A DNA stretch of 64,000 nt, taken from positions 35,691 to 99,690 of the forward strand of contig NZ_JAUSVF010000005.1 of the NCBI RefSeq assembly GCF_030814475.1. Reading direction: 5' to 3'. The notes under the pieces were generated by a model. It saw only the letters and a program-made list of their open reading frames with translations, was not told the origin of the DNA and searched no databases. Of the stretch, positions 17,777-26,459 are shown one piece after another. This DNA is from Pararhizobium capsulatum DSM 1112 (lineage in GTDB: Bacteria > Pseudomonadota > Alphaproteobacteria > Rhizobiales > Rhizobiaceae). A program made the translations under genes and the position numbers. Every line of letters begins with the position of its first letter. The first letter of the stretch is position 1.

Positions 17777-19429
17777 ATGGGACAGCTTACGACAGGTGAA
17801 CGCGAGTTCGCATCGGTCATACTAGTGGTTCTGATGATCCTCGGCATCGCGATGGCGGTCGCCGGCCGGTTTGATCCGATGGGCGTCCACGGCGGCATGG
17901 TCTTCCTGTATTCAGGAGGGTTGTTCTGGTGGATACTGACCTCCTTCTTCGGCAAGGAGCCGGATGCGGTTCGGTTCTCCAGCTATTATGACGATCCCAT
18001 CAAGGTCGGCGTTGCCCTCACTTTGTTCTGGGCCGTTTTCGGGATGTTCTTCGGGGTCTGGGCAGCAGCTCAGCTTGCTTGGCCGAGCCTCAACTTCGAC
18101 ACCGCCTGGTCGAGCTTCGGCCGTATACGTCCGGTCCACACGACGGGGGTTATTTTCGGCTTCGGCGGCAACGCGCTGATCGCCACCTCCTTCCATGTTG
18201 TACAACGGACGTCGCGCGCCAGACTTGCCGATCAGTTGTCGCCTTGGTTCGTCGTTTTCGGCTACAATCTCTTTTGTCTGATCGCGGTCAGCGGCTACTT
18301 CATGGGTGTTACCCAATCGAAGGAATACGCCGAAGCGGAATGGTACGCCGACATCTGGCTCGTTGTCGTTTGGGTTGCCTATTTTGTGCTCTTTGTTCGC
18401 ACGCTGGCACGGCGCAAGGAACCTCACATCTACGTCGCCAACTGGTACTATCTCGCTTTTATCATCGTCGTCGCCATCCTTCACATCGTCAACAATCTCG
18501 CAGTGCCCGCCTCCTTCGGACATGCAAAGAGCTACACGGTATGGTCAGGGGTCCAGGATGCGATGGTACAGTGGTGGTACGGGCACAATGCGGTGGCGTT
18601 CTTCCTGACGGCAGGCTTTCTGGGGATGCTATATTACTACCTCCCAATCCGCGCCCAGCGTCCGATCTTCTCCTATCGGCTGTCCATCCTCAGCTTCTGG
18701 GGCATCACCTTTTTCTACATGTGGGCAGGTTCCCACCATCTCCATTACACCGCGCTACCCCTTTGGGTGCAGAACCTCGGAATGACCTTCTCGGTGATGC
18801 TGCTCGTTCCGTCCTGGGCATCGGCCGGAAACGCCTTGCTGACCTTGAACGGGGCCTGGCACCGGGTTCGCGACGACGCCACGCTCCGCTTCATCATGAT
18901 GGCGGCGTTCTTCTACGGGCTGTCGACATTCGAAGGCTCCTTCATGGCGATCCGAGCGGTCAACTCACTGTCCCACTATACCGACTGGACAGTGGGGCAC
19001 GTCCACGCTGGTGCGCTCGGCTGGGTCGCCATGATTACCTTCGGATCGTTCTACACGCTCGTTCCATCGATCTGGAAACGCGAGCGGATGTATTCTTCGA
19101 CGCTTGTCGAAGTGCACTTCTGGTTGGCTCTCATCGGCACACTGATCTACGTCTTCGCCATGTGGAACTCCGGGATTATCCAGGGCCTGATGTGGCGCAC
19201 GTATTCGCCCGACAACACCCTCGTCTACTCCTTCGTCGACAGCCTGCTGGCAATGTATCCCTACTACATCGCCCGCGCCTTCGGAGGGCTGCTATTTCTC
19301 CTCGGCGCAATCGTGGCCAGCTACAACATCTGGATGACCGTCCGGACGGTTCCCGCCACCGTAACTGCAACCTCCGACGCTCCGTTGCCCTCGGGCATCT
19401 ACGGTGCGGCACCTTCTCCGGCGGAGTGA
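17777..19429 (+). CDS. ccoN: cbb3-type cytochrome c oxidase subunit I
   Basis: CcoN/FixN, the catalytic haem-copper subunit of the high-affinity cbb3 oxidase, 550 residues from ATG 17777 (an ATG at 17735 adds 14 non-conserved residues). About twelve transmembrane helices are apparent. Haem and CuB ligand regions include RPVHTTGVIFGFGGNA, QWWYGHNAVAFFLTAGFLGMLYYYLP, FYMWAGSHHLHY and YTDWTVGHVHAGALGW. It reduces O2 to water and pumps protons under microaerobic conditions. It heads a tight operon ccoN-O-Q-P followed by assembly genes. Confidence 0.95.
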   Translation: MGQLTTGEREFASVILVVLMILGIAMAVAGRFDPMGVHGGMVFLYSGGLFWWILTSFFGKEPDAVRFSSYYDDPIKVGVALTLFWAVFGMFFGVWAAAQLAWPSLNFDTAWSSFGRIRPVHTTGVIFGFGGNALIATSFHVVQRTSRARLADQLSPWFVVFGYNLFCLIAVSGYFMGVTQSKEYAEAEWYADIWLVVVWVAYFVLFVRTLARRKEPHIYVANWYYLAFIIVVAILHIVNNLAVPASFGHAKSYTVWSGVQDAMVQWWYGHNAVAFFLTAGFLGMLYYYLPIRAQRPIFSYRLSILSFWGITFFYMWAGSHHLHYTALPLWVQNLGMTFSVMLLVPSWASAGNALLTLNGAWHRVRDDATLRFIMMAAFFYGLSTFEGSFMAIRAVNSLSHYTDWTVGHVHAGALGWVAMITFGSFYTLVPSIWKRERMYSSTLVEVHFWLALIGTLIYVFAMWNSGIIQGLMWRTYSPDNTLVYSFVDSLLAMYPYYIARAFGGLLFLLGAIVASYNIWMTVRTVPATVTATSDAPLPSGIYGAAPSPAE

Positions 19430-19433
19430 GATA

Positions 19434-20186
19434 ATGGGTGAGCGTCTGCACGGAAAACTGGAACGCACCGCAGTCGGTTTCATGCTGGCTATCGTCGTGG
19501 CCGGGAGCGTTGGCGGCATCGTTGAAATCGCCCCGCTCTTCACCATCCACGAGACGGTTGAAGATGCGCCCGACATGAGGCTCTACACCCCTCTCGAAAC
19601 GGCGGGCCGCGACATCTACGTCCGGGAAGGCTGTTATGCGTGCCATAGCCAGATGATCAGGACGTTGCGTGACGAGGTGGAGCGATACGGCCCATATTCG
19701 CTTGCAGTTGAATCCAAGTACGACCATCCAATGTTGTGGGGGTCGAAGCGCACGGGTCCCGATCTGGCGCGCATCGGCGGCAAGTACTCCGACCTCTGGC
19801 ACGTGGCCCATCTGATCAATCCTCGTGATGTCGTTCCCGAATCCAACATGCCGTCCTACCGCTGGCTGGCGACGACCCAGCTCGAGCTGTCCGATCTTGG
19901 CGGCCATCTCGCGGCGTTGAGAGCTGTCGGGGTTCCATACACGGACGAGATGATCGCCAGTGCGGCCGCGGACGCATACGGCCAGTCCAATCCGGACAGC
20001 GACCAGTCCTCCGGCGTCACGGAACGCTATGGCGACGCGACGGAGGTATCGGCGTTCGACGGCGTCAAGAACACCGTCACCGAAATGGACGCCCTGGTCG
20101 CTTATCTCCAGGTCGTGGGCCGTCTGACGAAAGCGGCCTACGAAAACACCGCGGCACCCGAGCAGATGCCGGACCCCAACAACTGA
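19434..20186 (+). CDS. ccoO: cbb3 oxidase monohaem cytochrome c subunit
   Basis: CcoO/FixO, 250 residues, with one N-terminal membrane anchor (VGFMLAIVVAGSVGGIVEIAPLF). The periplasmic haem c domain has the site YACHSQM in EGCYACHSQMIRTLRDE and a distal methionine in VPESNMPSYRWLA. It transfers electrons from CcoP to CcoN. It starts 4 bp after ccoN, at ATG 19434 rather than an earlier in-frame ATG at 19404 inside ccoN. Confidence 0.95.
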   Translation: MGERLHGKLERTAVGFMLAIVVAGSVGGIVEIAPLFTIHETVEDAPDMRLYTPLETAGRDIYVREGCYACHSQMIRTLRDEVERYGPYSLAVESKYDHPMLWGSKRTGPDLARIGGKYSDLWHVAHLINPRDVVPESNMPSYRWLATTQLELSDLGGHLAALRAVGVPYTDEMIASAAADAYGQSNPDSDQSSGVTERYGDATEVSAFDGVKNTVTEMDALVAYLQVVGRLTKAAYENTAAPEQMPDPNN

Positions 20187-20203
20187 GCGCGAAGGGGATT
20201 GAA

Positions 20204-20374
20204 ATGGACTTGACCCACGAGACCATGTTGGAACTCTCCAAGGTGTGGGGACTGCTGTATCTCATCCTGTTTTCGATCGGTGTGGTCGTCTACACGTTCT
20301 GGCCCTCCAACCGGACGCGCTTCAACCGGGCGGAAACGGAGATATTCGACAAGGACGACACCCCATGGCGATAG
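20204..20374 (+). CDS. ccoQ: cbb3 oxidase small subunit CcoQ
   Basis: A 56-residue protein, MDLTHETMLELSKVW then one transmembrane helix (LLYLILFSIGVVVYTFWPS), then a charged tail ending RAETEIFDKDDTPWR. This is the usual FixQ/CcoQ layout; the subunit stabilises the oxidase. AAGGGG lies 8 bases before the ATG. It overlaps the start of ccoP by 10 bp. Confidence 0.9.
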   Translation: MDLTHETMLELSKVWGLLYLILFSIGVVVYTFWPSNRTRFNRAETEIFDKDDTPWR

Positions 20375-21252
20375 AGGAAACCGAAACCGACCAGGTCACC
20401 GGCCGCCGGACGACGGGACACATCTGGAACGGCATCAAGGAACTGGACACGCCGATCCCGCGCGGCATCCTCATATTCCTCATCGTCACCCATCTGTTTG
20501 CCGCCCTTTGGTGGGTACTTCATCCTGCCTGGCCGCTCGGAACGACCTATACCAAAGGCCTGATCGGCGGCGACCAGAAACAGACGGTGGAGCGCAAGAT
20601 CGTCGAAGCAGTCGCCTCCCGCGTTCCGTGGACCGAACGGATCGAGAAGGACTCTTTTGATCAGATCAGAGCCGATGGTGAGTTGATGGCGAAGGTCAAC
20701 TCGAGCGGCCACCAGTTGTTCGGAGACAACTGTGCTGCCTGTCATGGCCGGGACGCAAAAGGCGGAAAGAACTATCCCGATCTGACCGACGACGACTGGC
20801 TCTGGGGCGGCGAACCGGAACGGATCGTCGAGACGATGACGGTGGGCGTCAATTCCCGGCACTCGAACAGCCGGGTCTCGCAGATGCCTGCGTTTGGAGC
20901 GGACGAGATGCTCGACCGAAAACAGGTGACCGATGTCGCGGCCTATGTTTACTCCCTGAGCAGCCAGGAGGCTTTAGACGGCGAAGGCCTCGGCGATATT
21001 GATGCTGGTCATCAGGTCTTCCTGGCAAGCTGCGCTTCCTGTCACGGTGAAAATGCCAAGGGCAAGGCCGACCTCGGCGCACCCAACCTGACGGACGGCC
21101 GCTGGATTTACGGTGGAACCATGAGCCGGATTATCGAAACGGTACATGGCGGTCGGCAGGGCCACATGCCCACCTGGGACGAACGCCTGACGCCCGCGGA
21201 AATCAAAATCGTCGCGCTTTATGTCAGCGGACTGGGCAGGCAGCAGCCATGA
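20365..21252 (+). CDS. ccoP: cbb3 oxidase dihaem cytochrome c subunit
   Basis: CcoP/FixP, 295 residues. After a cytoplasmic N-terminus there is one transmembrane helix (GILIFLIVTHLFAALWWVL) and then two c-type haem domains with CAACHGRDAKGG and CASCHGENAKGK. Distal methionines are likely in SQMPAFG and GHMPTWDE. It accepts electrons from the soluble or bc1-linked cytochrome c pool. ATG 20365 lies inside the end of ccoQ; the stop overlaps the next start (ATGA). Confidence 0.95.
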   Translation: MAIEETETDQVTGRRTTGHIWNGIKELDTPIPRGILIFLIVTHLFAALWWVLHPAWPLGTTYTKGLIGGDQKQTVERKIVEAVASRVPWTERIEKDSFDQIRADGELMAKVNSSGHQLFGDNCAACHGRDAKGGKNYPDLTDDDWLWGGEPERIVETMTVGVNSRHSNSRVSQMPAFGADEMLDRKQVTDVAAYVYSLSSQEALDGEGLGDIDAGHQVFLASCASCHGENAKGKADLGAPNLTDGRWIYGGTMSRIIETVHGGRQGHMPTWDERLTPAEIKIVALYVSGLGRQQP

Positions 21253-21440
21253 TCTCGGCAAGCAGGCCGTCGGCGAGAACCGTCATATGGCTGTTGGTCG
21301 GTCTGGTCAGCGTGACCTTCGTCGGTGCCAACGCGCATCTCGTCTACGTCGCGATCGCAAGCCAGCCGGCCTGCGTCGAACATATCAAGGAAAAGGGCCA
21401 GCAGCCCATGGAGTTCAGGGCCGCCGCGGCCGCTTGCTGA
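21249..21440 (+). CDS. Small single-pass membrane protein in cco operon
   Basis: A 63-residue protein overlapping ccoP by 4 bp. It has one transmembrane helix (TVIWLLVGLVSVTFVGANAHLVYVAIA) followed by a short periplasmic tail with two cysteines, SQPACVEHIKEKG...FRAAAAAC. No named family is recognised. It sits where fixG and fixH usually lie in fixNOQP-GHIS clusters, so a role in oxidase assembly or redox chemistry is possible; this is inference from position only. Confidence 0.7.
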   Translation: MISASRPSARTVIWLLVGLVSVTFVGANAHLVYVAIASQPACVEHIKEKGQQPMEFRAAAAAC

Positions 21441-21458
21441 ACGAAGGAGATGGATCAG

Positions 21459-22265
21459 ATGCCGCAGGATGACAACTCCGCCCGTTATCTGAGCGAGGTA
21501 TCCGGGATCGAGGAGACGATGAACCCGAAGCGGCAGCGGCATCTACCCGTCACCGCTCCTTTCGACTGGCTCCGTCTAGGCTGGCGTGACGTGCTCACCC
21601 AACCATTTTCAAGCCTGGTCTATGGCTTCGTCGTCTTCGTCCTCGCCTCGTCCGCTATAGTGACCCTGTACCGATCCGGCCTCGACTACCTGATCTTTCC
21701 CGTGATGGCGGGATTGCTGATCGTCGCGCCGTTCTTTGCCGCCGGGCTCTATGCCAAAAGTCGGACCGTGGCAGAGGGCGGGCGCATCACGCTTCATGAC
21801 ATGATTGGCGTGCGCCCGCTCGCGGGAAAGCAGGTGTTCTTTACGGGGATGGTGCTCTGCATGCTGATGCTGGTCTGGATGCGGGCTGCGGTGATCATTT
21901 ACGCGCTATTCTTCGGCGTGAACCCGTTTCCAGGTCTCGACGGCATAGTCAGCCTGTTGCTGACCACGCCTGAGGGATGGGGCATGCTCGTCGTGGGCTT
22001 TGCAGTGGGAGCACTGTTCGCAGGATTCGCCTTCGCCATCGGTGTCTTCTCGATACCGATGCTCCTCGACCAACGGGTGGACGCGTTCACGGCGATGGGC
22101 GTCAGTACCGCGATGGTCTGGAACAATCTGCGGCCGACGCTCGTCTGGGGAGCGATCGTCATGGTCCTGTTCGTCGCCAGCGTGTTGACGGGATTTGTCG
22201 GCCTGATCGTCGTCTTTCCACTGCTCGGGCACGCCACCTGGCATGCCTACACGGCGGTGAGGTAG
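21459..22265 (+). CDS. DUF2189-type multi-pass membrane protein
   Basis: Membrane protein of 268 residues with about six hydrophobic segments. The pattern PFDWLRLGWRDVLTQPFSSLVYGFVVFVLA near the N-terminus and FSIPMLLDQRVDAFTAMGVSTAMVWNNLRP later fit the DUF2189 family, often found beside respiratory oxidases. AAGGAG lies 9 bases before ATG 21459; an ATG at 21450 overlaps that site and is less likely. It precedes ccoI by 6 bp and is probably co-translated, which suggests a part in oxidase biogenesis. Function unproven. Confidence 0.75.
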   Translation: MPQDDNSARYLSEVSGIEETMNPKRQRHLPVTAPFDWLRLGWRDVLTQPFSSLVYGFVVFVLASSAIVTLYRSGLDYLIFPVMAGLLIVAPFFAAGLYAKSRTVAEGGRITLHDMIGVRPLAGKQVFFTGMVLCMLMLVWMRAAVIIYALFFGVNPFPGLDGIVSLLLTTPEGWGMLVVGFAVGALFAGFAFAIGVFSIPMLLDQRVDAFTAMGVSTAMVWNNLRPTLVWGAIVMVLFVASVLTGFVGLIVVFPLLGHATWHAYTAVR

Positions 22266-22271
22266 CGGCTG

Positions 22272-24542
22272 ATGACCTGCTGCGCGCCCACGGACCTGAC
22301 GCACGGCCACGACCCCAGACAGCGGAGCCCGGGGATCGACGAGGTCATGCTCGGCAGCCGCGACCTCGGCAATGGTCTCCGTCAGGTCGCGTTGTCGGTT
22401 CCCGACATGCGGTGCGGCGCGTGCATGATCCAGTTGGAGACGACCCTCGGCAGATTGCCTGACGTTCGCTCCGTGCGCGCCAACCTGACGACCAAGCGGG
22501 TGACCATCAACTGGCAGGCGGACAACGGCAATCCGCCGGACTTCGCCGCGTCGATCGGAGCGATCGGATATACGGCCGTCTTGCCGACGGACGCTGTCGA
22601 CCAACCCGGAGAGGAGATGTCCGGACTGTTGCGTGCCCTGGCGGTCGCGGGCTTTTGCTCGATGAACATCATGATTCTGTCCGTCTCCGTCTGGTCGGGC
22701 GCAGACCCGTCGACGCGACAAGCGCTTCACATGATGTCCGCCGCGCTCGCGCTGCCTGCCGTGATTTACTCGGGCGCAACATTCTACCGCTCGGCTTGGA
22801 GGGCGCTCGCACACGGCCGGGTCAACATGGATGTCCCGATCAGCATCGGCGTCCTGCTCTCGTTCGGTCTGAGCCTATACGACACGTTCATCGAGGGGCG
22901 GCAGGCCTACTTCGAGGCCAGCACATCGCTCCTGTTCGTCCTGCTTGTCGGCCGCACGCTCGATGAGATGATGCGCAAGCGGGCGCGATCGGCGGCGGCG
23001 TCCCTTGCCGATATGATGCCAAAGGGCGCAAATATCGTACGGGAAGATGGCCGGATTGACTATGTTCCGCTGAACGAGATCCGCCCCGGCACACGCACTC
23101 TGATTGCAGCCGGCGACAGAGTTCCGGCCGATGGGACCATCCTTTCCGGCATCTCTGAACTGGACCGGTCCATGCTCACCGGAGAAAGCCGCTGGGAGCG
23201 TGTCGCACCCGGCGCACAGGTCCGCGCCGGGGATTTGAACATCGGCCGTCCGCTGATGGTCGAGGCCACGGTCGCCCCGGAGGATTCCACGCTCGCCGAG
23301 TTGCACCGGATGCTGGAAGCCGTCGAGGACGGCCGCTCCGAATATCGGATGCTGATCGACAGGGCCGCACGCCTTTACGCCCCTGTCGTCCACGGACTGT
23401 CGGTGCTTGCGTTTCTCGCATGGTTCGCGTTCACACGGGACGTCCACCTGTCCCTGACGATTGCGATCTCGGTATTGATCATCGCCTGCCCCTGCGCGCT
23501 TGGACTGGCTGTTCCCATGGTGCAGGTCGTCGCGGCCCGCAGGCTGTTCAGGCACGGCGTCGTAGCACGGGACGGGTCGGCGTTGGAACGTCTGGCGGAA
23601 ATCGACACCGTCGTGTTCGACAAGACCGGGACGCTGACGCAGTACGATCCAGTGCTGGCGACGGTAACGTCGAAAGGACCGTTGGAGTTGTCGCTCGCGG
23701 TGTCGTTGGCGAGGTTCTCGAACCATCCGATGTCAAAGGCGATCGTCGACAACGCGTCGCGTGGCAACGGGGAGATCCTGTCACTCGAGGATATCCGGGA
23801 GGTGCCCGGACATGGTCTCGAAGCATCCTTCCGCGGTGAGCGCTACCTGCTTGGCCGGGCCGCGTGGGCAACGGGCGGAGACACGCCTGCTCCAACCGCA
23901 CCCTCCACGGTCGTACTCACCAAAGGCGGCGAGGTGCTGGCTTCCTTCCTCTTTGGAGAACGGGTCCGGGCCGGGTCGGCAAAGGCAGTGCGGTTCCTCA
24001 AGGATCGCGGTGTTGCCGTCCAGATGCTGACAGGCGATGTCCCGGAGGCAGCCAATGCCGTGGCGCGTGAGCTCGGGATCGACGACGTGAAGGCAACTGC
24101 GCTTCCCAAGGACAAGGCCGGGATCATCGAAGCGCTGCGGGATCGCGGACGCAAGGTGATGATGATTGGTGACGGGATAAACGACGCTGTCGCGCTGAAA
24201 ACCGCGCATGTCTCAATGGCCCCGGCATCCGGCAGCGACATTGGCTGTAGCGCCGCCGATTTCATTCTGCTCAACAGCGACATGGATGGAATAAGAATCG
24301 CGCTGACGACGGCCGGGCGTGCCGCCGCGCTGATCCGCCAGAACGTCGCTCTCGCCATCGTCTACAACGTGGTCAGCATACCCCTTGCGCTATCAGGCTA
24401 TGCGAGCCCCCTCATCGCAGCGGTGGCAATGTCAACGTCGTCTGTCCTGGTCGTCGCCAACGCGGTAAGGCTCGATATGGATGCGGATGTGCTATCTTGG
24501 CGGCGAAGGCCGACAGCCAGCCTGGCGGGAGCGGCCCAATGA
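22272..24542 (+). CDS. ccoI: Copper-transporting P1B-type ATPase for cbb3 assembly
   Basis: CcoI/FixI, 756 residues. An N-terminal cysteine pair and a heavy-metal-associated domain (VPDMRCGACMIQLE) precede eight expected transmembrane segments. The ion-path motif ACPCALGLAVP, phosphorylation site DKTGTLT, the TGES-like MLTGESR and the hinge GDGINDAVALK are all present. It exports copper across the inner membrane for insertion into CcoN. It sits between the DUF2189 gene and ccoS, with a 4-bp overlap to the latter. Confidence 0.93.
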   Translation: MTCCAPTDLTHGHDPRQRSPGIDEVMLGSRDLGNGLRQVALSVPDMRCGACMIQLETTLGRLPDVRSVRANLTTKRVTINWQADNGNPPDFAASIGAIGYTAVLPTDAVDQPGEEMSGLLRALAVAGFCSMNIMILSVSVWSGADPSTRQALHMMSAALALPAVIYSGATFYRSAWRALAHGRVNMDVPISIGVLLSFGLSLYDTFIEGRQAYFEASTSLLFVLLVGRTLDEMMRKRARSAAASLADMMPKGANIVREDGRIDYVPLNEIRPGTRTLIAAGDRVPADGTILSGISELDRSMLTGESRWERVAPGAQVRAGDLNIGRPLMVEATVAPEDSTLAELHRMLEAVEDGRSEYRMLIDRAARLYAPVVHGLSVLAFLAWFAFTRDVHLSLTIAISVLIIACPCALGLAVPMVQVVAARRLFRHGVVARDGSALERLAEIDTVVFDKTGTLTQYDPVLATVTSKGPLELSLAVSLARFSNHPMSKAIVDNASRGNGEILSLEDIREVPGHGLEASFRGERYLLGRAAWATGGDTPAPTAPSTVVLTKGGEVLASFLFGERVRAGSAKAVRFLKDRGVAVQMLTGDVPEAANAVARELGIDDVKATALPKDKAGIIEALRDRGRKVMMIGDGINDAVALKTAHVSMAPASGSDIGCSAADFILLNSDMDGIRIALTTAGRAAALIRQNVALAIVYNVVSIPLALSGYASPLIAAVAMSTSSVLVVANAVRLDMDADVLSWRRRPTASLAGAAQ

Positions 24543-24706
24543 GCACATTGTCGTTTTTGATACCCATAGCCGTACTAATGGGGATGGCGGGACTAGGCGC
24601 TTTTCTATGGTCGCTTCGCAACGGCCAGTACGAGGACATGGACGGTGCGGCGGAGCGCATACTCTACGAACACGACGATAAGCCGCTGGGCGGCGACCCG
24701 CACTGA
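24539..24706 (+). CDS. ccoS: cbb3 oxidase maturation protein CcoS
   Basis: A 55-residue protein starting MSTLSFLIPIAVLMGMAGLGAFLWSLRNGQYEDMDGAAERIL. One transmembrane helix followed by the RNGQYEDMDGAAERIL motif is diagnostic of CcoS/FixS, needed for cofactor insertion into the oxidase. The ATG overlaps the ccoI stop by 4 bp. It ends the recognisable cco genes. Confidence 0.93.
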   Translation: MSTLSFLIPIAVLMGMAGLGAFLWSLRNGQYEDMDGAAERILYEHDDKPLGGDPH

Positions 24707-24717
24707 AGGAGGTCCGA

Positions 24718-25029
24718 ATGGACGACGTTGAGAGCCAGTCTCCGATACCAGAACATGACGCCAGTCCGTCCTCACAAAGCCGTACTCTCGATCCCTCGGA
24801 GTCCGTGACGGGGGTCGGACTTGCCTTCGGTATCGTGGGAGCCATAATAGGTGTCGTTGCGACATTGATCATCGCTGATGCGTCCAGAGTTGTCGAATGG
24901 GTAACTTGCAGCCTGATCGGAGCTTTGGCGGGAGGGTCCGCGGGTGTAGTCGTCGGCGGGCTGGTCGGAGCGATCTTTGGGGTACTTAGGGGAGTGACGG
25001 TTCCTGCCGTTCGTGATCCCAACCGGTAG
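24718..25029 (+). CDS. Glycine-rich two-helix membrane protein, unknown
   Basis: A 103-residue protein with AAGGAGG at a good distance before the ATG, so it is almost certainly translated. A polar N-terminus of about 30 residues precedes two hydrophobic glycine-rich segments, GVGLAFGIVGAIIGVVATLIIA and LIGALAGGSAGVVVGGLVGAIFGVL, which resemble glycine-zipper membrane proteins. No family is recognised. It follows ccoS by 11 bp and may belong to the same transcript. Confidence 0.6.
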   Translation: MDDVESQSPIPEHDASPSSQSRTLDPSESVTGVGLAFGIVGAIIGVVATLIIADASRVVEWVTCSLIGALAGGSAGVVVGGLVGAIFGVLRGVTVPAVRDPNR

Positions 25030-25163
25030 AGGAACCGCTTCGCTGTTTCCGATTGCTGCTCTCGCAACGTATCAGCTTCGATAGAGGATGATTGTGCAAA
25101 GTTTGAGCCCACTTTTGACGGCGGGACGACAGTTGCACCCGGCAGAAGCAGGAGGAAAAAACG

Positions 25164-25319
25164 ATGGAAGAGACAGGCTATTGGCTCTCCATGGATAAGG
25201 CACCGAAAGACGGTAGCCGGATCTTGGTAACGATCCGCCCGTCCGAACAGGGGCCGGTGTTGCGCGCCAGCATGGCGGGGGTGCGATTTTACGCCCACAT
25301 CGGCCCGTCGCCTCGATGA
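25164..25319 (+). CDS. Small protein, possibly frameshifted
   Basis: A 51-residue frame with a strong GGAGG before its ATG: MEETGYWLSMDKAPKDGSRILVTIRPSEQGPVL. The W-x(3)-APKDGSRIL pattern resembles DUF551-like small proteins. It stops at 25317-25319, but the +1 frame stays open from there to 25464 and looks coding (DEKHVDASASCALPTYHPDP). The intact gene may therefore have been about 100 residues with one frameshift. Function unknown. Confidence 0.4.
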   Translation: MEETGYWLSMDKAPKDGSRILVTIRPSEQGPVLRASMAGVRFYAHIGPSPR

Positions 25320-25596
25320 GAAGCATGTCGACGCCTCCGCTTCCTGTGCGCTTCCGACCTATCATCCCGATCCAAGTCTTGACCCCGCGTGCATGGTGTC
25401 ACCTTACCCTCATAAGACGTGGCGGTTCAGGACTCGGTATGAAGATGCTTCCCTTCCCATATAAGATTTGCCACATGGGAGCGACCGATGGCGAAAATGC
25501 TTTTCTGCGTAAATGCCAACCGATACGTAGGAGGTCCCTTGACTGGCGGTCTGGCCTATCCGATCAGTTAAACCCAAGAACTAAGCGCGGGACCTG

Positions 25597-25959
25597 ATGC
25601 CTTTTTATCTTGTGACCCACACCAGCCTTATCGAAGCTGACAACGAGACGCATGCCGCTGAAAAGGCAGTTGATCTTATCAGAGGCGATGCACCGCTAAT
25701 GTTTAGCATCAAATCCGACGAGGAAACCATCAAGCGCATTACCGTAGCTGGGAAACCGGCCGATACAGACACGCATTCCGTAGAAGACTGTGGCAGCTTT
25801 TCAGAACCGGCACTTCAACCTTCTTCCGATATTCCAGAAAAGGCCGAAAATGCTTCTGGAGAAGTAAGGCGGCCGATCCGAAAAAACGGCCCCCTGTTGC
25901 AGTTAAGCCTGACGATAGGAGTGGTGGTCCTCCTGGTGGTTGTGTTTTTCACAGCTTGA
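25597..25959 (+). CDS. Small tail-anchored protein, unknown
   Basis: A 120-residue protein. An N-terminal soluble part (MPFYLVTHTSLIEADNETHAAEKAVDLIRG) is followed by a polar linker and a C-terminal transmembrane helix (LQLSLTIGVVVLLVVVFFTA), a tail-anchored layout. Similar small proteins occur in Rhizobiales, but I cannot assign a function. It is isolated: the next object on the strand is a truncated IS21 copy at 26460. Confidence 0.55.
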   Translation: MPFYLVTHTSLIEADNETHAAEKAVDLIRGDAPLMFSIKSDEETIKRITVAGKPADTDTHSVEDCGSFSEPALQPSSDIPEKAENASGEVRRPIRKNGPLLQLSLTIGVVVLLVVVFFTA

Positions 25960-26459
25960 CCGCAACAGACGTTGGGGGCGAACTCGACGTCAGGAAAGGG
26001 AGCACGAGGAATTGTATGAAATGGCGGCGTAACCAGTCATAGAGCGCACCGACGAACGCCGTGGCGGCCGAACCATTTGATCACAGCGCGTTCCCAGATC
26101 GACGGGTCACCGCAAAAAGCCGTCGCGGCCGAACTCCTCCCACCCGGCCAATGTCGAGCTTGGCTCGTTTGAGGTCGAAAGTGATATCGGCTCAGCATTC
26201 GAACGCTTTCAACGATCGGGTCAGCTTTGCCTTGAAGGCTGCCCGCCGTCGGTTCTCGCCTTCCTTGGGAGGGATAGGAAAGCGTCATTGCGGAAAAGGC
26301 TCCCATAGGTGACAACCGGGAGCGTTTTCTGTTTTTGATACTACGCCCCGGCCGCGCTCCCTCCTAATGCTCCCCACGTCTTGCAGCCCTCATGGCTGCA
26401 CCGATGCTCGAAATGCATTGGAGCCGTTAGTGCCATGCTCGTTGGTTCAACCGGCATCT
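25960..26459. other. Non-coding stretch before the truncated IS21 copy
   Basis: About 500 bases without a supportable gene. At 26299-26337 GCTCCC and GGGAGC form a short stem with a 13-base loop followed by GTTTTCTGTTTTT, a possible rightward terminator. At 26382-26400 TGCAGCC and GGCTGCA form another 7-bp hairpin. The right edge, about 26460, is the breakpoint where IS21 sequence begins abruptly inside istA. Confidence 0.4.

Noticed and set aside
18079..19434. 451-codon frame within ccoN in another reading frame
   Set aside because: Arginine- and histidine-rich out-of-frame translation of ccoN; ccoN itself is unmistakable.
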